Shown here: one piece after another, positions 1 through 8,226 of the stretch
How the letters are laid out: every line of letters starts with the position of its first letter
How positions within the stretch are numbered: position 1 is the stretch's first letter
NCBI GenBank assembly: GCA_041492185.1
Contig: JBGPWL010000014.1
Coordinates: forward strand, 5,413-69,412
Source: JAOAPY01 sp041492185
GTDB taxonomy: Bacteria > Acidobacteriota > Blastocatellia > Pyrinomonadales > Pyrinomonadaceae
Direction of reading: 5' to 3'
DNA length: 64,000 nt
Notes under the pieces: generated by a model
Databases searched by the model: none
What the model saw: only the letters and a program-made list of their open reading frames with translations
What the model was told of the DNA's origin: nothing
Program-made: the position numbers and the translations under genes

Positions 1-1
1 G

Positions 2-469
2 CAGGCTTCCCTGGACGGCACGCTGCACCGAAATTTCATGGGTTACACCGCGCGCTTTGTTTCGCCGTTGATTGGTCTCGGCGTTTCTTCGATCAGCGAT
101 TCATGGGATGTGTTTGTGCAAAACGAGAAGCAACTCGAAACATATGAAGCGCGCGTCGCGAAAAGCGAACTTCCCATTTTCCGTGGGCATCAATTAAGCG
201 AGGAAGACAGGATTTTGCGGCGGCATATTTTGAATTTAATGACGCGCTTTGAAACTTCGTGGGAGAGTGCTGAGCTTCATGTGCCGTACCTCGATACTGT
301 CGCAGGGAAACTCGAAGAGCCGCGACGCGACGGTCTGGTAAGGTTGACTGCGAACGGCTGCGAGGTCACGAAAGAGGGCAAAGCGTTTCTGCGAAACATC
401 TGCATGGCCTTCGACGCACGCCTCGCACGCAAAGCGCCAACCACGCAGTTGTTCAGTCGAACGATTTAG
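2..469 (+). CDS. hemN: Oxygen-independent coproporphyrinogen III oxidase, C-terminal part
   Basis: The reading frame is already open at the first bases, so only the last ~155 residues are in the window and the start lies upstream. The visible part has the HemN C-terminal features: the HRNFMGYT stretch at the very start, the LIGLGVSSIS segment, and a terminal winged-helix-like region ending in RNICMAFDARL. HemN is a radical SAM enzyme that decarboxylates coproporphyrinogen III to protoporphyrinogen IX without oxygen; the SAM-cluster cysteines would be upstream of the window. It ends 9 bases before hemH and is followed by hemG, so this is a late haem synthesis operon. A HemW-like relative is less likely because of the RNICM ending. 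Confidence 0.9.
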   Translation, partial: QASLDGTLHRNFMGYTARFVSPLIGLGVSSISDSWDVFVQNEKQLETYEARVAKSELPIFRGHQLSEEDRILRRHILNLMTRFETSWESAELHVPYLDTVAGKLEEPRRDGLVRLTANGCEVTKEGKAFLRNICMAFDARLARKAPTTQLFSRTI

Positions 470-478
470 TGTCCGACA

Positions 479-1498
479 ATGAGCATGAAGACGGGAATCG
501 TGTTGCTGAACTTTGGTGGTCCGTGGACGCTGTCGGACGTCAGGCCGTTTCTCTATCGCCTGTTTTCCAATCCTGCGGTCCTCGTCGGTGTGCCCACGCC
601 GCTTCGTCAGGTTCTCGCGTTCATGATTGCGCAAATCAAAGGGCCGTCTTCGATCAGAAGTTATCGATCCATAGGTCGTGGCTCGCCGCAGCTTAAGTGG
701 ACCACGATTCAGGCAGAAGGGTTGCGTACCCTGCTGGCGAACGATTCTGTTCGAGTCGAGATGGCGATGCGTAGTGCGGATCCAGGGATTGAACGAGCGC
801 TGATGCTGCTGCAAGACTGGGGCGCCGATCAGCTAGTGTTGCTACCACTCTTCCCGCACTTCTCGACCACGACGACGGGAACCTGCTTTGCGGATGTGAA
901 AGCCGCGCTGGTCCGAATGAACTGGAATCCTGAGATTACCGAAATAACCAACTGGCCGGACCACCGCGGCTACACGAACCTCTTGCGCCGGAGTGTTGAC
1001 GAGGCGATCACCCTGGCCGAGTCCGAACGTAACAAATCGGACGGTCCCATTCACGTGCTTTTCTCGGCCCACTCTCTGCCAATGAAAATTGTTGAGCGCG
1101 GCGATCCGTATCCGCAGGACATCGAGCGAACCGTCGCCGCTGTGACACGTGAACTGAAACAGCCCTGGTCATTGGCGTTTCAATCGCGTAACGGAAAGCT
1201 GGCGTGGTTGCGACCGTATCTCGAGGACGAATTGAAGCGCCTGGGACACGAGGGCGTTAAGCGCGTTGTCGTCGTGCCCATCAGCTTTGTCAGCGATCAC
1301 ATCGAAACGTTGTTTGAGCTCGATCAACTCTATGCAAAAGTCGCGAAGGACCACGGCATCACGCACTACTACCGCACTCGCTGTTTCAACGGCGATCCTG
1401 AGTTCCCTCGTGTGCTGCGATCGATCTTTGCGGAGGCCTGCGCGGCAACAAATGAAAATCATTCACAGGCGGCACATACGCCGCGCCTATGCGCATGA
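479..1498 (+). CDS. hemH: Ferrochelatase
   Basis: Inserts Fe(II) into protoporphyrin IX, the last step of the classical haem route. The 339-residue length fits bacterial HemH. The N-terminus reads GIVLLNFGGP, the catalytic-His motif FSAHSLP is at about residues 195-201 (His198), the LAFQSRNGKLAWLRPYLED segment at about 232-250, and VPISFVSDHIETLFELD at about 266-282 carries the conserved Glu (about 276). Either ATG 479 or the in-frame ATG 485 could be the start. It lies 9 bases after hemN and overlaps hemG by 4 bases, so the genes are probably co-transcribed and translationally coupled. Nearby multihaem cytochromes make a high haem demand likely. Confidence 0.95.
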   Translation: MSMKTGIVLLNFGGPWTLSDVRPFLYRLFSNPAVLVGVPTPLRQVLAFMIAQIKGPSSIRSYRSIGRGSPQLKWTTIQAEGLRTLLANDSVRVEMAMRSADPGIERALMLLQDWGADQLVLLPLFPHFSTTTTGTCFADVKAALVRMNWNPEITEITNWPDHRGYTNLLRRSVDEAITLAESERNKSDGPIHVLFSAHSLPMKIVERGDPYPQDIERTVAAVTRELKQPWSLAFQSRNGKLAWLRPYLEDELKRLGHEGVKRVVVVPISFVSDHIETLFELDQLYAKVAKDHGITHYYRTRCFNGDPEFPRVLRSIFAEACAATNENHSQAAHTPRLCA

Positions 1499-2769
1499 TT
1501 GGGACACTGAACAAGGCTGAACGCGAGGTAACGATTGTCGGCGCCGGCATCGCCGGAATGCTCGCGGCCTACACGCTCGACAGACGGGGTTATCATGTGA
1601 CGCTGTTGGAGGAGAAACAGCGGGCGGGTGGATTGTTGGGGACGTGTCACACGAAATATGGAATCGCGGAGGCGGCGGCAAATTCATTACTCGCCTCGCC
1701 CGCGGTGAAGAATCTTTGTGGTGAACTTGGCGTAGAACTTGTTGAGGTGCGAAAAGAATCCAAGGCGCGATACGTGTTGCGCAATGGCCAGCTTAAAAAG
1801 TTTCCGCTTACTTTCAGAGAAACACTGAACACGCTGGGCCATGCGGCGTTCACGCCCTCGATGAATCACGCCGACGAGCTCGATCTCGCGGAGTGGGGAC
1901 GCCGGCATCTTGGCGGCGCCGGTGTCGAATATCTTTTGACGCCGTTTGTTCGCGGCATCTACGGCGTTCAACCGGCGGAAGTTGGTGTCGTCGCCGCTTT
2001 CCCGGGATTGATCATTCCGCCGGGCCGCAGCCTGTTAGCGACGTTTCTAAAAAAGTCTTTCAAGCGCTCCGCGAAGAAGGAACGCGCTCACATGGTCGCG
2101 CCGAAGCATGGCATGGGTGATTTTGTCGCGCGGCTGGAAAGCCACCTCAAGCAGAGACTCGGCGATCGATTCATAAAAGGCGTGGATGTTATCGAGCCTC
2201 CGGATTCGCCCAACGTCATCCTTGCAACGCCGGCTTACAAAGCTGCTGAATTACTTGAGCGTGAATCTCCTGGTTTGGCGGAATCGCTTCGGGAGGTTAA
2301 GTACACATCACTCGTGTCGGTGACGGCGTTTGTCGATCGTAACTTGTTCACCAGACCAATCAATGGCGTTGGCGTGCTCGTTCCCGCATCCGAGAAACGA
2401 AAATGTCTCGGGATACTTTTCAGTTCCAGTGCTTTTGCTGGTCGAGTGACTGATGAATCGCGCTGGGCCTCGTTCACGTTGATGATGGGTGGATCAAAAG
2501 ACCCCCAATGGGTCGATGCCAGTGACGAAGCGATCAACGCCGCGATCCAGGAAGAACTAAGCGAGATTCTCCGTATACGAGGTGCGCCACTGGAAACGGT
2601 CATCAATCGCTGGCCGCGGGCGATACCGCAATACTCAGTCGATTTGCCCAAACTCTGGCAGAGCGCGCGTCAAACCTGGTGCGCAACCTCGGGCCGAATG
2701 CTCTTCGGCAACTACACCGGGCAAGTTAGTCTGCGTGGGATGATCGAAAGCGCGGCAACGCTTGTGTAA
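1495..2769 (+). CDS. hemG: Protoporphyrinogen oxidase (FAD-dependent, HemG/HemY type)
   Basis: Oxidises protoporphyrinogen IX to protoporphyrin IX, the substrate of the preceding ferrochelatase. The N-terminus has the dinucleotide-binding motif VGAGIAGMLAAYTLDRRGY followed by the acidic LLEEK end of the second strand, and the protein has the usual ~425-residue length of oxygen-dependent-type PPOX enzymes. The C-terminus (LFGNYTGQVSLRGMIESA) matches the FAD-closing region of the family. ATG 1495 forms an ATGA overlap with the hemH stop and is preferred; ATG 1489 is in the same frame two codons upstream. An oxygen-independent HemN and a PPOX of this type in one operon implies the PPOX may use another electron acceptor or that the cell lives at varying oxygen. 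Known in Gram-positives as hemY. Confidence 0.9.
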   Translation: MIGTLNKAEREVTIVGAGIAGMLAAYTLDRRGYHVTLLEEKQRAGGLLGTCHTKYGIAEAAANSLLASPAVKNLCGELGVELVEVRKESKARYVLRNGQLKKFPLTFRETLNTLGHAAFTPSMNHADELDLAEWGRRHLGGAGVEYLLTPFVRGIYGVQPAEVGVVAAFPGLIIPPGRSLLATFLKKSFKRSAKKERAHMVAPKHGMGDFVARLESHLKQRLGDRFIKGVDVIEPPDSPNVILATPAYKAAELLERESPGLAESLREVKYTSLVSVTAFVDRNLFTRPINGVGVLVPASEKRKCLGILFSSSAFAGRVTDESRWASFTLMMGGSKDPQWVDASDEAINAAIQEELSEILRIRGAPLETVINRWPRAIPQYSVDLPKLWQSARQTWCATSGRMLFGNYTGQVSLRGMIESAATLV

Positions 2770-2934
2770 GCGATATGCCTGAAGTCGTTCCCTTGCGCAA
2801 AGTTCCCCACGCATTGGGAGAAAGCTCGCAATTCTCGTCGCTTTCGTTAGCGCAACTGCTTCAGAATAGCTTTGTGAACATCGGCACAATGTTTGCCAAC
2901 TGGCTTTGCCGACGAAGGTCTGGACTCGAAAGAC

Positions 2935-3609
2935 ATGCATCGAGAGAAACGATACTACAGACGTTCAAGGATTCCCGAATCAAAGTTCTGTGAACTCGTG
3001 CGCTATTTCGCCGACGATTTATCAGCCACCGAAGTTGCCAACCTGACCGGTCTAACTCGCAAAAGCGTGACAAATATTTTTTTGAAGCTGCGCCGTCGCA
3101 TTGCTGAGGACTGTGAGCGCAACTCGCCCCTTTCGACCCCTGAGATTCAGCATGACGAGGCATTCTCGTGTTCTCGTTGTCTGTGTGGCCGGTGCCGAAA
3201 TGGCGGCTCGTATTGGTCACCAGTGTTTGGGCTGCTTGGCGATCACGGCAAGGTGTTTACCGCACCTGTGCCCGACTGTAGAAAACCGATCTTGCGCGCT
3301 ATAATCCGGGGCTGCGTCAACGGCCATAACATTCCGGCGAATGGGTGGCATGGCTACGACGCACTGGTGGACGCACAAAACCCCAGACCGTATTTAGTAG
3401 CACATGCGGCCAGTTCCAATAGTGGTTCGTATCGAGCAAACAGCATCGAGGGTTTTTGGAACTTTGCACAGCATCGCCTCCAGAAATTTAACGGAGTTCC
3501 GAACCGCACCTTTTATCTTCACATGAAAGAGAGCGAGTGGAGATACAATCATGGCAAGACGGAACTCTACTCGGAGTTGTTGACGTTGATTGAGAGCAAT
3601 CCGCTTTAA
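2935..3609 (+). CDS. IS1595-family transposase (IS1016/ISSod11-like), probably decayed
   Basis: Resembles transposases of the ISXO2/IS1595 type: YRRSRIPESKFCELVRYFA at the N-terminus followed by a helix-turn-helix (SATEVANLTGLTRKSV) and a C-terminal DDE-type domain ending in IEGFWNFAQHRLQKFNG and TFYLHMKESEWRYNH. Start ATG 2935 is chosen because it gives the usual N-terminus; an in-frame ATG at 2893 would add 14 unconvincing residues. Two key sites look altered. The first catalytic region (usually DESYFG then a basic run) reads DEAFSCSRCLCGRC, and the usual SDGW is ANGW at about residue 152, losing the second Asp. I see no terminal inverted repeats or target duplication flanking the gene. It sits between the haem operon and the cytochrome cluster. 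Confidence 0.8.
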   Translation: MHREKRYYRRSRIPESKFCELVRYFADDLSATEVANLTGLTRKSVTNIFLKLRRRIAEDCERNSPLSTPEIQHDEAFSCSRCLCGRCRNGGSYWSPVFGLLGDHGKVFTAPVPDCRKPILRAIIRGCVNGHNIPANGWHGYDALVDAQNPRPYLVAHAASSNSGSYRANSIEGFWNFAQHRLQKFNGVPNRTFYLHMKESEWRYNHGKTELYSELLTLIESNPL

Positions 3610-3624
3610 CTACTCCAGGAGCAC

Positions 3625-3643
3625 GCCCTAGCTTCTCTAGGGC
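3625..3643. repeat. Short hairpin after the transposase gene
   Basis: GCCCTAG and CTAGGGC form a perfect 7-bp stem with a 5-base loop, 15 bases after the transposase stop. No T-run follows, so it is not a clear intrinsic terminator. It could be a remnant of an insertion-element end or a weak transcription pause ahead of the cytochrome genes. Confidence 0.4.
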
Positions 3644-3727
3644 AGGATTGATATGGAATTTCTCTGATACTTCTGCTAAGCAAGCTGCGGTAGTCATCAA
3701 GAGAATTGAACTTCCGGAGACAAAACC

Positions 3728-4744
3728 ATGGTCCGGTTAAAAGCCATCAAAATTCTAAGCGTGGCCGGGTGTATCCTGGCAACTCTGCTGTGGGTGGGAT
3801 CGAGTTCTCTATCGAAATCCGTTCCCGCCTCGAAATCCGACACACCCAAAGGCGCTAAACCCGCGGATGAAAACTATGTAGGCAGCGAGGCGTGCAAAGA
3901 CTGCCACGAAGATCAGTTCAAAAACTATCTGCACACCGCGCATGCAAAGCTCCCAGGTCTTAGTTCCTGGAAAGGCAAGGTCAGCGGCTGCGAGAGCTGT
4001 CATGGCCCAGGCAAGGCCCACATAGCAGAAGGCGATCCGACGAAGATCATTTCTTTTAAGAATAAATCTTCGAAAGAGACCGCCGAGACCTGTCTGGGTT
4101 GCCATGCGGGCAAGGAGGAGCGTAACAACTTCCGTCGCGGTGAGCACTGGCGCAACGATATAGGCTGCACGGATTGTCACTCGCCGCACTCAGGGACGTC
4201 CGGCAAGAACCTCGCCAGCTCAATCACCTTAGTGACCGCTGCGAATGCGGAAAAGCCAGGCTTCTCAACCATCAGAATGCTGAAAGCGAACGACCCTCAG
4301 CTCTGTCTGAGTTGCCACAGCGAAGTCAAGCCGGCCTTCACCTCTCCATTTCATCACAAAGTTATGGAAGGGATGATGCGTTGCAGTGATTGCCACAACC
4401 CGCACGGCGGTTTTGAACTCAAGCAGGCCAGGCTGGCGACCGGCGGGGACGCGGGTTGCATCAAGTGTCACGCGGACAAGCAAGGTCCATTTACATACGA
4501 ACACGCTCCGGTGAAGACCGAGGGGTGCTCGTCCTGTCACACGCCGCATGGATCGGCGAATCCGCGGTTGTTGAGGTACGCCGCAGTCAATCAGCTCTGT
4601 CTGACCTGCCACAGTGTGGCGCATGACGTCGGAGCGAGCGAGCCATCGGGACCTCAGCATAACCAGAACGCGCAGTACGGCAACTGCACTGCCTGTCACG
4701 TGAAGATTCACGGGTCACGAACGAGTCCTGTGTTCTTCCGATGA
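3728..4744 (+). CDS. Decahaem c-type cytochrome, DmsE/MtrA/PioA family
   Basis: Periplasmic decahaem cytochrome that in known systems sits inside an outer-membrane beta-barrel and carries electrons across it. The 338-residue protein has an N-terminal hydrophobic signal segment (about residues 8-29) and exactly ten CXXCH motifs: CKDCH, CESCH, CLGCH, CTDCH, CLSCH, CSDCH, CIKCH, CSSCH, CLTCH and CTACH, many followed by a Pro-His or Gly that gives the second haem ligand. The motif count and the SDCHNPHGG / SSCHTPHGS repeats are typical of MtrA/DmsE. GGAG about 9 bases upstream supports ATG 3728. The next gene encodes a matching MtrB/PioB-type barrel, the expected partner. Direction of electron flow (export as in MtrA, import as in PioA) cannot be told from sequence. 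Confidence 0.93.
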   Translation: MVRLKAIKILSVAGCILATLLWVGSSSLSKSVPASKSDTPKGAKPADENYVGSEACKDCHEDQFKNYLHTAHAKLPGLSSWKGKVSGCESCHGPGKAHIAEGDPTKIISFKNKSSKETAETCLGCHAGKEERNNFRRGEHWRNDIGCTDCHSPHSGTSGKNLASSITLVTAANAEKPGFSTIRMLKANDPQLCLSCHSEVKPAFTSPFHHKVMEGMMRCSDCHNPHGGFELKQARLATGGDAGCIKCHADKQGPFTYEHAPVKTEGCSSCHTPHGSANPRLLRYAAVNQLCLTCHSVAHDVGASEPSGPQHNQNAQYGNCTACHVKIHGSRTSPVFFR

Positions 4745-4760
4745 CGTCAACTGGGGCAGT

Positions 4761-4782
4761 AGCCCGACCGTTAGGGAGGGCT
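4761..4782. repeat. Hairpin between the MtrA-like and MtrB-like genes
   Basis: AGCCC and GGGCT arms, 5 bp, enclose a sequence whose CC and GG can extend the stem across a mismatch. It lies 16 bases after the stop of the decahaem gene and ~50 bases before the barrel gene. There is no T-run, so it may be a processing or stability element that sets different expression of the two genes, or a copy of a genome-wide small repeat. Confidence 0.4.
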
Positions 4783-4830
4783 CAGATGCGCCGTAGCGCT
4801 TAACGAGACTTGAGCCAGAGGATGAACGTC

Positions 4831-7125
4831 ATGAAAAGCAACGTCAAAAATATTTTGGTTGTTCTATCGGGATTGCTGGTGTTGGTGCTAATGGCCGGCG
4901 TAGTGAACGCGCAGCCATCGCCGGAGCCAAAACAATCACCCCAGGCAAAGAAGACGACTGACGCGAAGAAGTCTGCTGCTAAGAAGTCGACCGAGACCAC
5001 GCCGACCGACGCGACCGTAGGAGCCGACTCGGGCAACTACACCATCACATCCAGTATAGAGGTTGGCGCTCGCGCCCTCAGGGTTATCGGCGATACGAAC
5101 AAGTATAAGAGCGATCTCAACTATCACGCCGGCGTTCGTCTATTCGATGCGAGCTTCCTGGCGCGGTCGAAAGACGGCAAGGGCGGCCTGTTTGATACGC
5201 TGCTGGTGACTTCGACTGGTTGGGGCGCTGACCCTTCCGGCAACCTGCGGATCAGTATGGAACAGCCAAAGTGGTATCGATTTGAGGGCACCTATCGACG
5301 CTTCAAGTATTTCAGGTATCTCAACAACATCGCGAACCCTAACTGGTTGTTCACAGGTTTCCCGGTGCCGCCGAATCCAGCCACGGGGCTGCACGGCTAC
5401 AACACCAAAACCGATTTCGGAGACTTCGATCTCACCATTCTTCCCAAGAACGAGACAATCAGGTTTAATGTGGGTTATTCGCCCGAGCGTTATAGCGGTC
5501 CATTCTTTACGAATTACCACGTCGGCGGGAACGATTTTCAGGTTCTCACAAATGCAAAGTCTCGGGCCAATGACTGGCGCGTAGGCGCGGATGGTAGGCT
5601 GGGGCCAATCGATTGGACCTTCCTGCAAGGTTTCCGTCGGTTCAGCGACGATAGCTTTGTCAATACCGCGCCGGGGTTCATAAACCCGAATCCTGCCACC
5701 GGTAGTACGGCTGTTGCTCGGTATACAACGTTCACTCGCAACGAGCCAACGCGGACGAACGTTGACTTCACGCGGTTCAGCATTCACGCCCTGGCGGCGA
5801 AGAAACTCGACATCACGGCGCGGATCATTCACAGCAGGACGACTTCAAACTCCACCTTTCTGGAAAATTTCACCGCCACAAACTTCAACACCAGGATCAC
5901 CGGGCAGCTAACTGCACCTAACGTTCTGACCCTCGGTCAGTTCACAATTCCGGCAAACGTCAGGCGTCCCGATACGCTCTTCGATCTTGGTGTGACCTTC
6001 CTGGCCACCAGCAGGTTCAGGTTGTCGAACACGTTTCGGGTAGAAGACTTTGAAATTAACGGCATCGCAACCTTCAACGATCTCTTCAACCTGACCAGAG
6101 TTACTCCGCCGGCGACATCGACCTTCGCCGCCTCCAATCTCAGCGCTAACAAGATTACCAAGTACCGCAAGTATCAGGACACCGTCGAAGGCGATTATCA
6201 GTTCAACAAGAACTACTCCGTACATTTTGGATATCGCTACGGAAGTCGGCGTGACGAGCAGATTCTGAATGGCTATGCTCTGAATTCCAACGCGCCAACT
6301 GTGCTCACATCTATCGCGTTATGTACGTCGCCCAGCGTAACCTGTCAGAAGGACGACATTGAAACGAACCACACCAACGCCTTCTTTGGCGGCTTTAAGG
6401 CACGTCCGGTGAAGAACTGGACGTTGTACTTTGACGCCGAGCACGGGACGGCCGACAACGTCTTCACGCGCATAGGAAATTACAACTACACGAACATCCG
6501 CGCGAAGAGCCGGTATGCACCGAACCGGAAGATATCTTTCAACGTCGCCGTGATCACCAGGGATAATTCCAATCCTTCAGAAATCGCCGGCGTTTCCTTG
6601 TCGGATTTCGGCGTTGATGTAAAGTCGCGAACCTTCACGTCGGACATCGAGTGGAACCCGGATTCGCGGTTCTCGATCAGCACGGGCTACAACTATAACT
6701 GGGTAAACAGCGACGCGGTCATCGATTATTTCTACCAAACTGGGACGCCGCTGGTTAGTGTCCGGCATCCTAACGGCCACTCGCTTTACTTTCAGCGGAA
6801 TAACTTCTTCTTTATCGATGTGGTCGCGCGACTGGCCCCGCGCGTAACGCTCTACTCGTCCTATCGCATCAACCAGAACAACCGACCTGCCAGAGTTTTC
6901 GCGGATCCGGCCGGAAATCCGGGGACCCTGGTTAACTCTTATCCGATGAGTTACCAGTCGCCCGAAGCCAGGTTTGCGATTAGGATCAACCGGAATATCG
7001 ATTGGAATCTTGGCTACCAGTATTACAACTACAACGAGAGCCCGCTCGTTGGTCCGCGGCCTCAGAATTATCACGCGCATCTGCCGTACACGTCTTTGCG
7101 CGTTTATTTTGGCAGAAGAGAATAG
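4831..7125 (+). CDS. MtrB/PioB-family outer-membrane beta-barrel protein
   Basis: Likely forms the barrel that sheathes the decahaem cytochrome encoded just upstream. About 764 residues with a signal peptide (MKSNVKNILVVLSGLLVLVL then AGVVNA), a Lys/Pro/Ala-rich linker, and then alternating polar/aromatic strands typical of large barrels, ending in an aromatic-rich final strand (SLRVYFGRRE). Start ATG 4831 is preferred because AGAGG lies 9 bases upstream and a signal peptide begins directly; ATG 4822 and TTG 4810 are in frame. Length and position after an MtrA-like gene match MtrB/PioB. Unlike Shewanella MtrB I see no N-terminal CXXC; its only obvious cysteines lie mid-protein (CTSPSVTC, about residue 503). 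No MtrC-like surface cytochrome gene directly follows. Confidence 0.85.
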   Translation: MKSNVKNILVVLSGLLVLVLMAGVVNAQPSPEPKQSPQAKKTTDAKKSAAKKSTETTPTDATVGADSGNYTITSSIEVGARALRVIGDTNKYKSDLNYHAGVRLFDASFLARSKDGKGGLFDTLLVTSTGWGADPSGNLRISMEQPKWYRFEGTYRRFKYFRYLNNIANPNWLFTGFPVPPNPATGLHGYNTKTDFGDFDLTILPKNETIRFNVGYSPERYSGPFFTNYHVGGNDFQVLTNAKSRANDWRVGADGRLGPIDWTFLQGFRRFSDDSFVNTAPGFINPNPATGSTAVARYTTFTRNEPTRTNVDFTRFSIHALAAKKLDITARIIHSRTTSNSTFLENFTATNFNTRITGQLTAPNVLTLGQFTIPANVRRPDTLFDLGVTFLATSRFRLSNTFRVEDFEINGIATFNDLFNLTRVTPPATSTFAASNLSANKITKYRKYQDTVEGDYQFNKNYSVHFGYRYGSRRDEQILNGYALNSNAPTVLTSIALCTSPSVTCQKDDIETNHTNAFFGGFKARPVKNWTLYFDAEHGTADNVFTRIGNYNYTNIRAKSRYAPNRKISFNVAVITRDNSNPSEIAGVSLSDFGVDVKSRTFTSDIEWNPDSRFSISTGYNYNWVNSDAVIDYFYQTGTPLVSVRHPNGHSLYFQRNNFFFIDVVARLAPRVTLYSSYRINQNNRPARVFADPAGNPGTLVNSYPMSYQSPEARFAIRINRNIDWNLGYQYYNYNESPLVGPRPQNYHAHLPYTSLRVYFGRRE

Positions 7126-7157
7126 CAACCGAAGTTGACCCGCATAATTCGAAGGCG

Positions 7158-7202
7158 CAAACTCCGGCTACGGTTTTGTGATCGCGGCTGGAGTTTGTTT
7201 TA
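7158..7202 (+). terminator. Probable intrinsic terminator after the barrel gene
   Basis: CAAACTCCGGC (7158-7168) pairs with GCTGGAGTTTG (7187-7197) with one G-T wobble, followed by TTTT. It lies ~30 bases after the barrel stop and would separate the MtrA/MtrB-like unit from the Rieske/cytochrome b genes. Confidence 0.65.
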
Positions 7203-7305
7203 GGAGTAAAGAATTAGGCCGGCCATCACTTGGCTGTGGTGTTGGCGGTTCATGCTAATATTATTCGTCGCTGATTGGCATGTTCTGATGCTTGAGGAGG
7301 CAATC

Positions 7306-7488
7306 GTGAAAGGAATAAAGCTCGGTACCAACTTTGCAATCTTCGCGCTCTTCTTTGGAGTTGCCGCGCTGGAGGCATTTCAGACGCGCAACTGGATCAA
7401 AGCCGCTTTCTGGCTGGCAATCGGGATTGTGTTCCTGTTAGCGGATAATCTGAGACTGGTAGCGGGTAATTTAAGAAGGGGTGGATAG
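7306..7488 (+). CDS. Small two-helix membrane protein
   Basis: Predicted 60-residue protein beginning with GTG 7306, chosen because GAGGAGG lies 5 bases upstream; longer starts (7252) have no such site. It contains two hydrophobic stretches (NFAIFALFFGVAALEAF and AAFWLAIGIVFLLADNL) separated by a short polar turn (QTRNWIK) and ends in a basic tail. I do not recognise a family. It stands between the outer-membrane barrel and the Rieske protein gene, with a terminator before it, so it may be the first gene of the Rieske/cytochrome b transcript and could be a small accessory subunit of that complex. No cofactor-binding residues are visible. Confidence 0.6.
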   Translation: MKGIKLGTNFAIFALFFGVAALEAFQTRNWIKAAFWLAIGIVFLLADNLRLVAGNLRRGG

Positions 7489-7544
7489 GCAACAGTTCGA
7501 TCCGTTTCGCCAACACCGTTGTATCAGCTTCGGGAGATGAAGCA

Positions 7545-8027
7545 TTGGGGAACAACATCCAGGGCAATACAAACCAGAATCTCGGATCGCTTGAGCCAGT
7601 GTCGCCAACCAGACGTAGCTTCCTCGACTACTTGCTCGGCAGCACCGCCCTGGCCACGCTGGGCGCGATCGTCTATCCAATTTTCCGCTTTATGTCGCCG
7701 CCGCAGGTGATTGAATCGATTGAGAGTTCAGTCATCGCGGCAAAGCTCAGCGAAATCCCGGTCAATTCAGGAAAAATTTTTAAGTTCGGCAACAAGCCGG
7801 GCATTGTTGTGCGCACCGCCTCCGGAGAGTTCAAGGCATTCTCGGCTGTATGCACGCATCTGGAATGCATCGTCCAATACCGCCCAGACACAAAACAGAT
7901 TTGGTGCGCCTGTCACAACGGACAGTACAACCTGAGTGGAAAAAATGTCGGCGGGCCGCCACCGCGACCTTTGGAAGAGTTCAAGGTCAACACGCGCGGC
8001 GATGATGTCGTGGTGAGCAAAGCTTGA
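7545..8027 (+). CDS. Rieske 2Fe-2S protein of a cytochrome b/b6-type complex
   Basis: Electron carrier between quinol and c-type haems at the periplasmic face. The ~160-residue protein has a twin-arginine signal-anchor (SPTRRSFLDYLLG, residues 20-32) followed by a hydrophobic helix (about 33-50), as in Rieske proteins. The cluster motifs are CTHLEC (Cys103, His105, Cys108) and CACHNG (Cys121, Cys123, His124): Cys103/His105/Cys121/His124 would bind the cluster and Cys108/Cys123 the disulfide. The start is probably TTG 7545, with CGGGAGA just upstream; no in-frame ATG precedes the Tat motif. It is followed, after a 200-base gap holding a repeat element, by the cytochrome b gene. Confidence 0.93.
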   Translation: MGNNIQGNTNQNLGSLEPVSPTRRSFLDYLLGSTALATLGAIVYPIFRFMSPPQVIESIESSVIAAKLSEIPVNSGKIFKFGNKPGIVVRTASGEFKAFSAVCTHLECIVQYRPDTKQIWCACHNGQYNLSGKNVGGPPPRPLEEFKVNTRGDDVVVSKA

Positions 8028-8066
8028 GGTGTAGAGCGATTTATCCACTGAAGCAATCCGACGGCG

Positions 8067-8191
8067 TTTCTCTAGCCCAGGCGTTCACGCCTGGGTTCAG
8101 AGGGTAACGTTGATATTTAAGCCCCATTCATGGGGCTTGCTGATAAGACTGAGAAATCGTGTCCCAGGCGTTCACGCCTGGGCTAGAGAAA
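8067..8191. repeat. Composite palindromic intergenic element (three nested hairpins)
   Basis: The whole 125-base element is an inverted repeat with 29-base arms (8067-8095 and 8163-8191) that differ only at two central bases of the arm hairpins. Each arm contains a hairpin with a 9-bp stem and TC loop (CCCAGGCGT-TC-ACGCCTGGG), and the centre has a third hairpin of identical architecture (AAGCCCCAT-TC-ATGGGGCTT, 8119-8138). It fills most of the gap between the Rieske and cytochrome b genes. This is the layout of REP/BIME-like elements. I saw no second copy in this window. Confidence 0.8.
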
Positions 8192-8226
8192 GAGATTCCG
8201 AGTTTTCAGATGTCTGTTCGTGATCG

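Noticed and set aside
2775..2993. 72-codon frame between hemG and the transposase
   Set aside because: No ribosome site and no recognisable content; overlaps the transposase start.
5140..5832. 230-codon antisense frame within the barrel gene
   Set aside because: Antisense to a gene with strong signal peptide and barrel pattern; high GC makes long shadows common.
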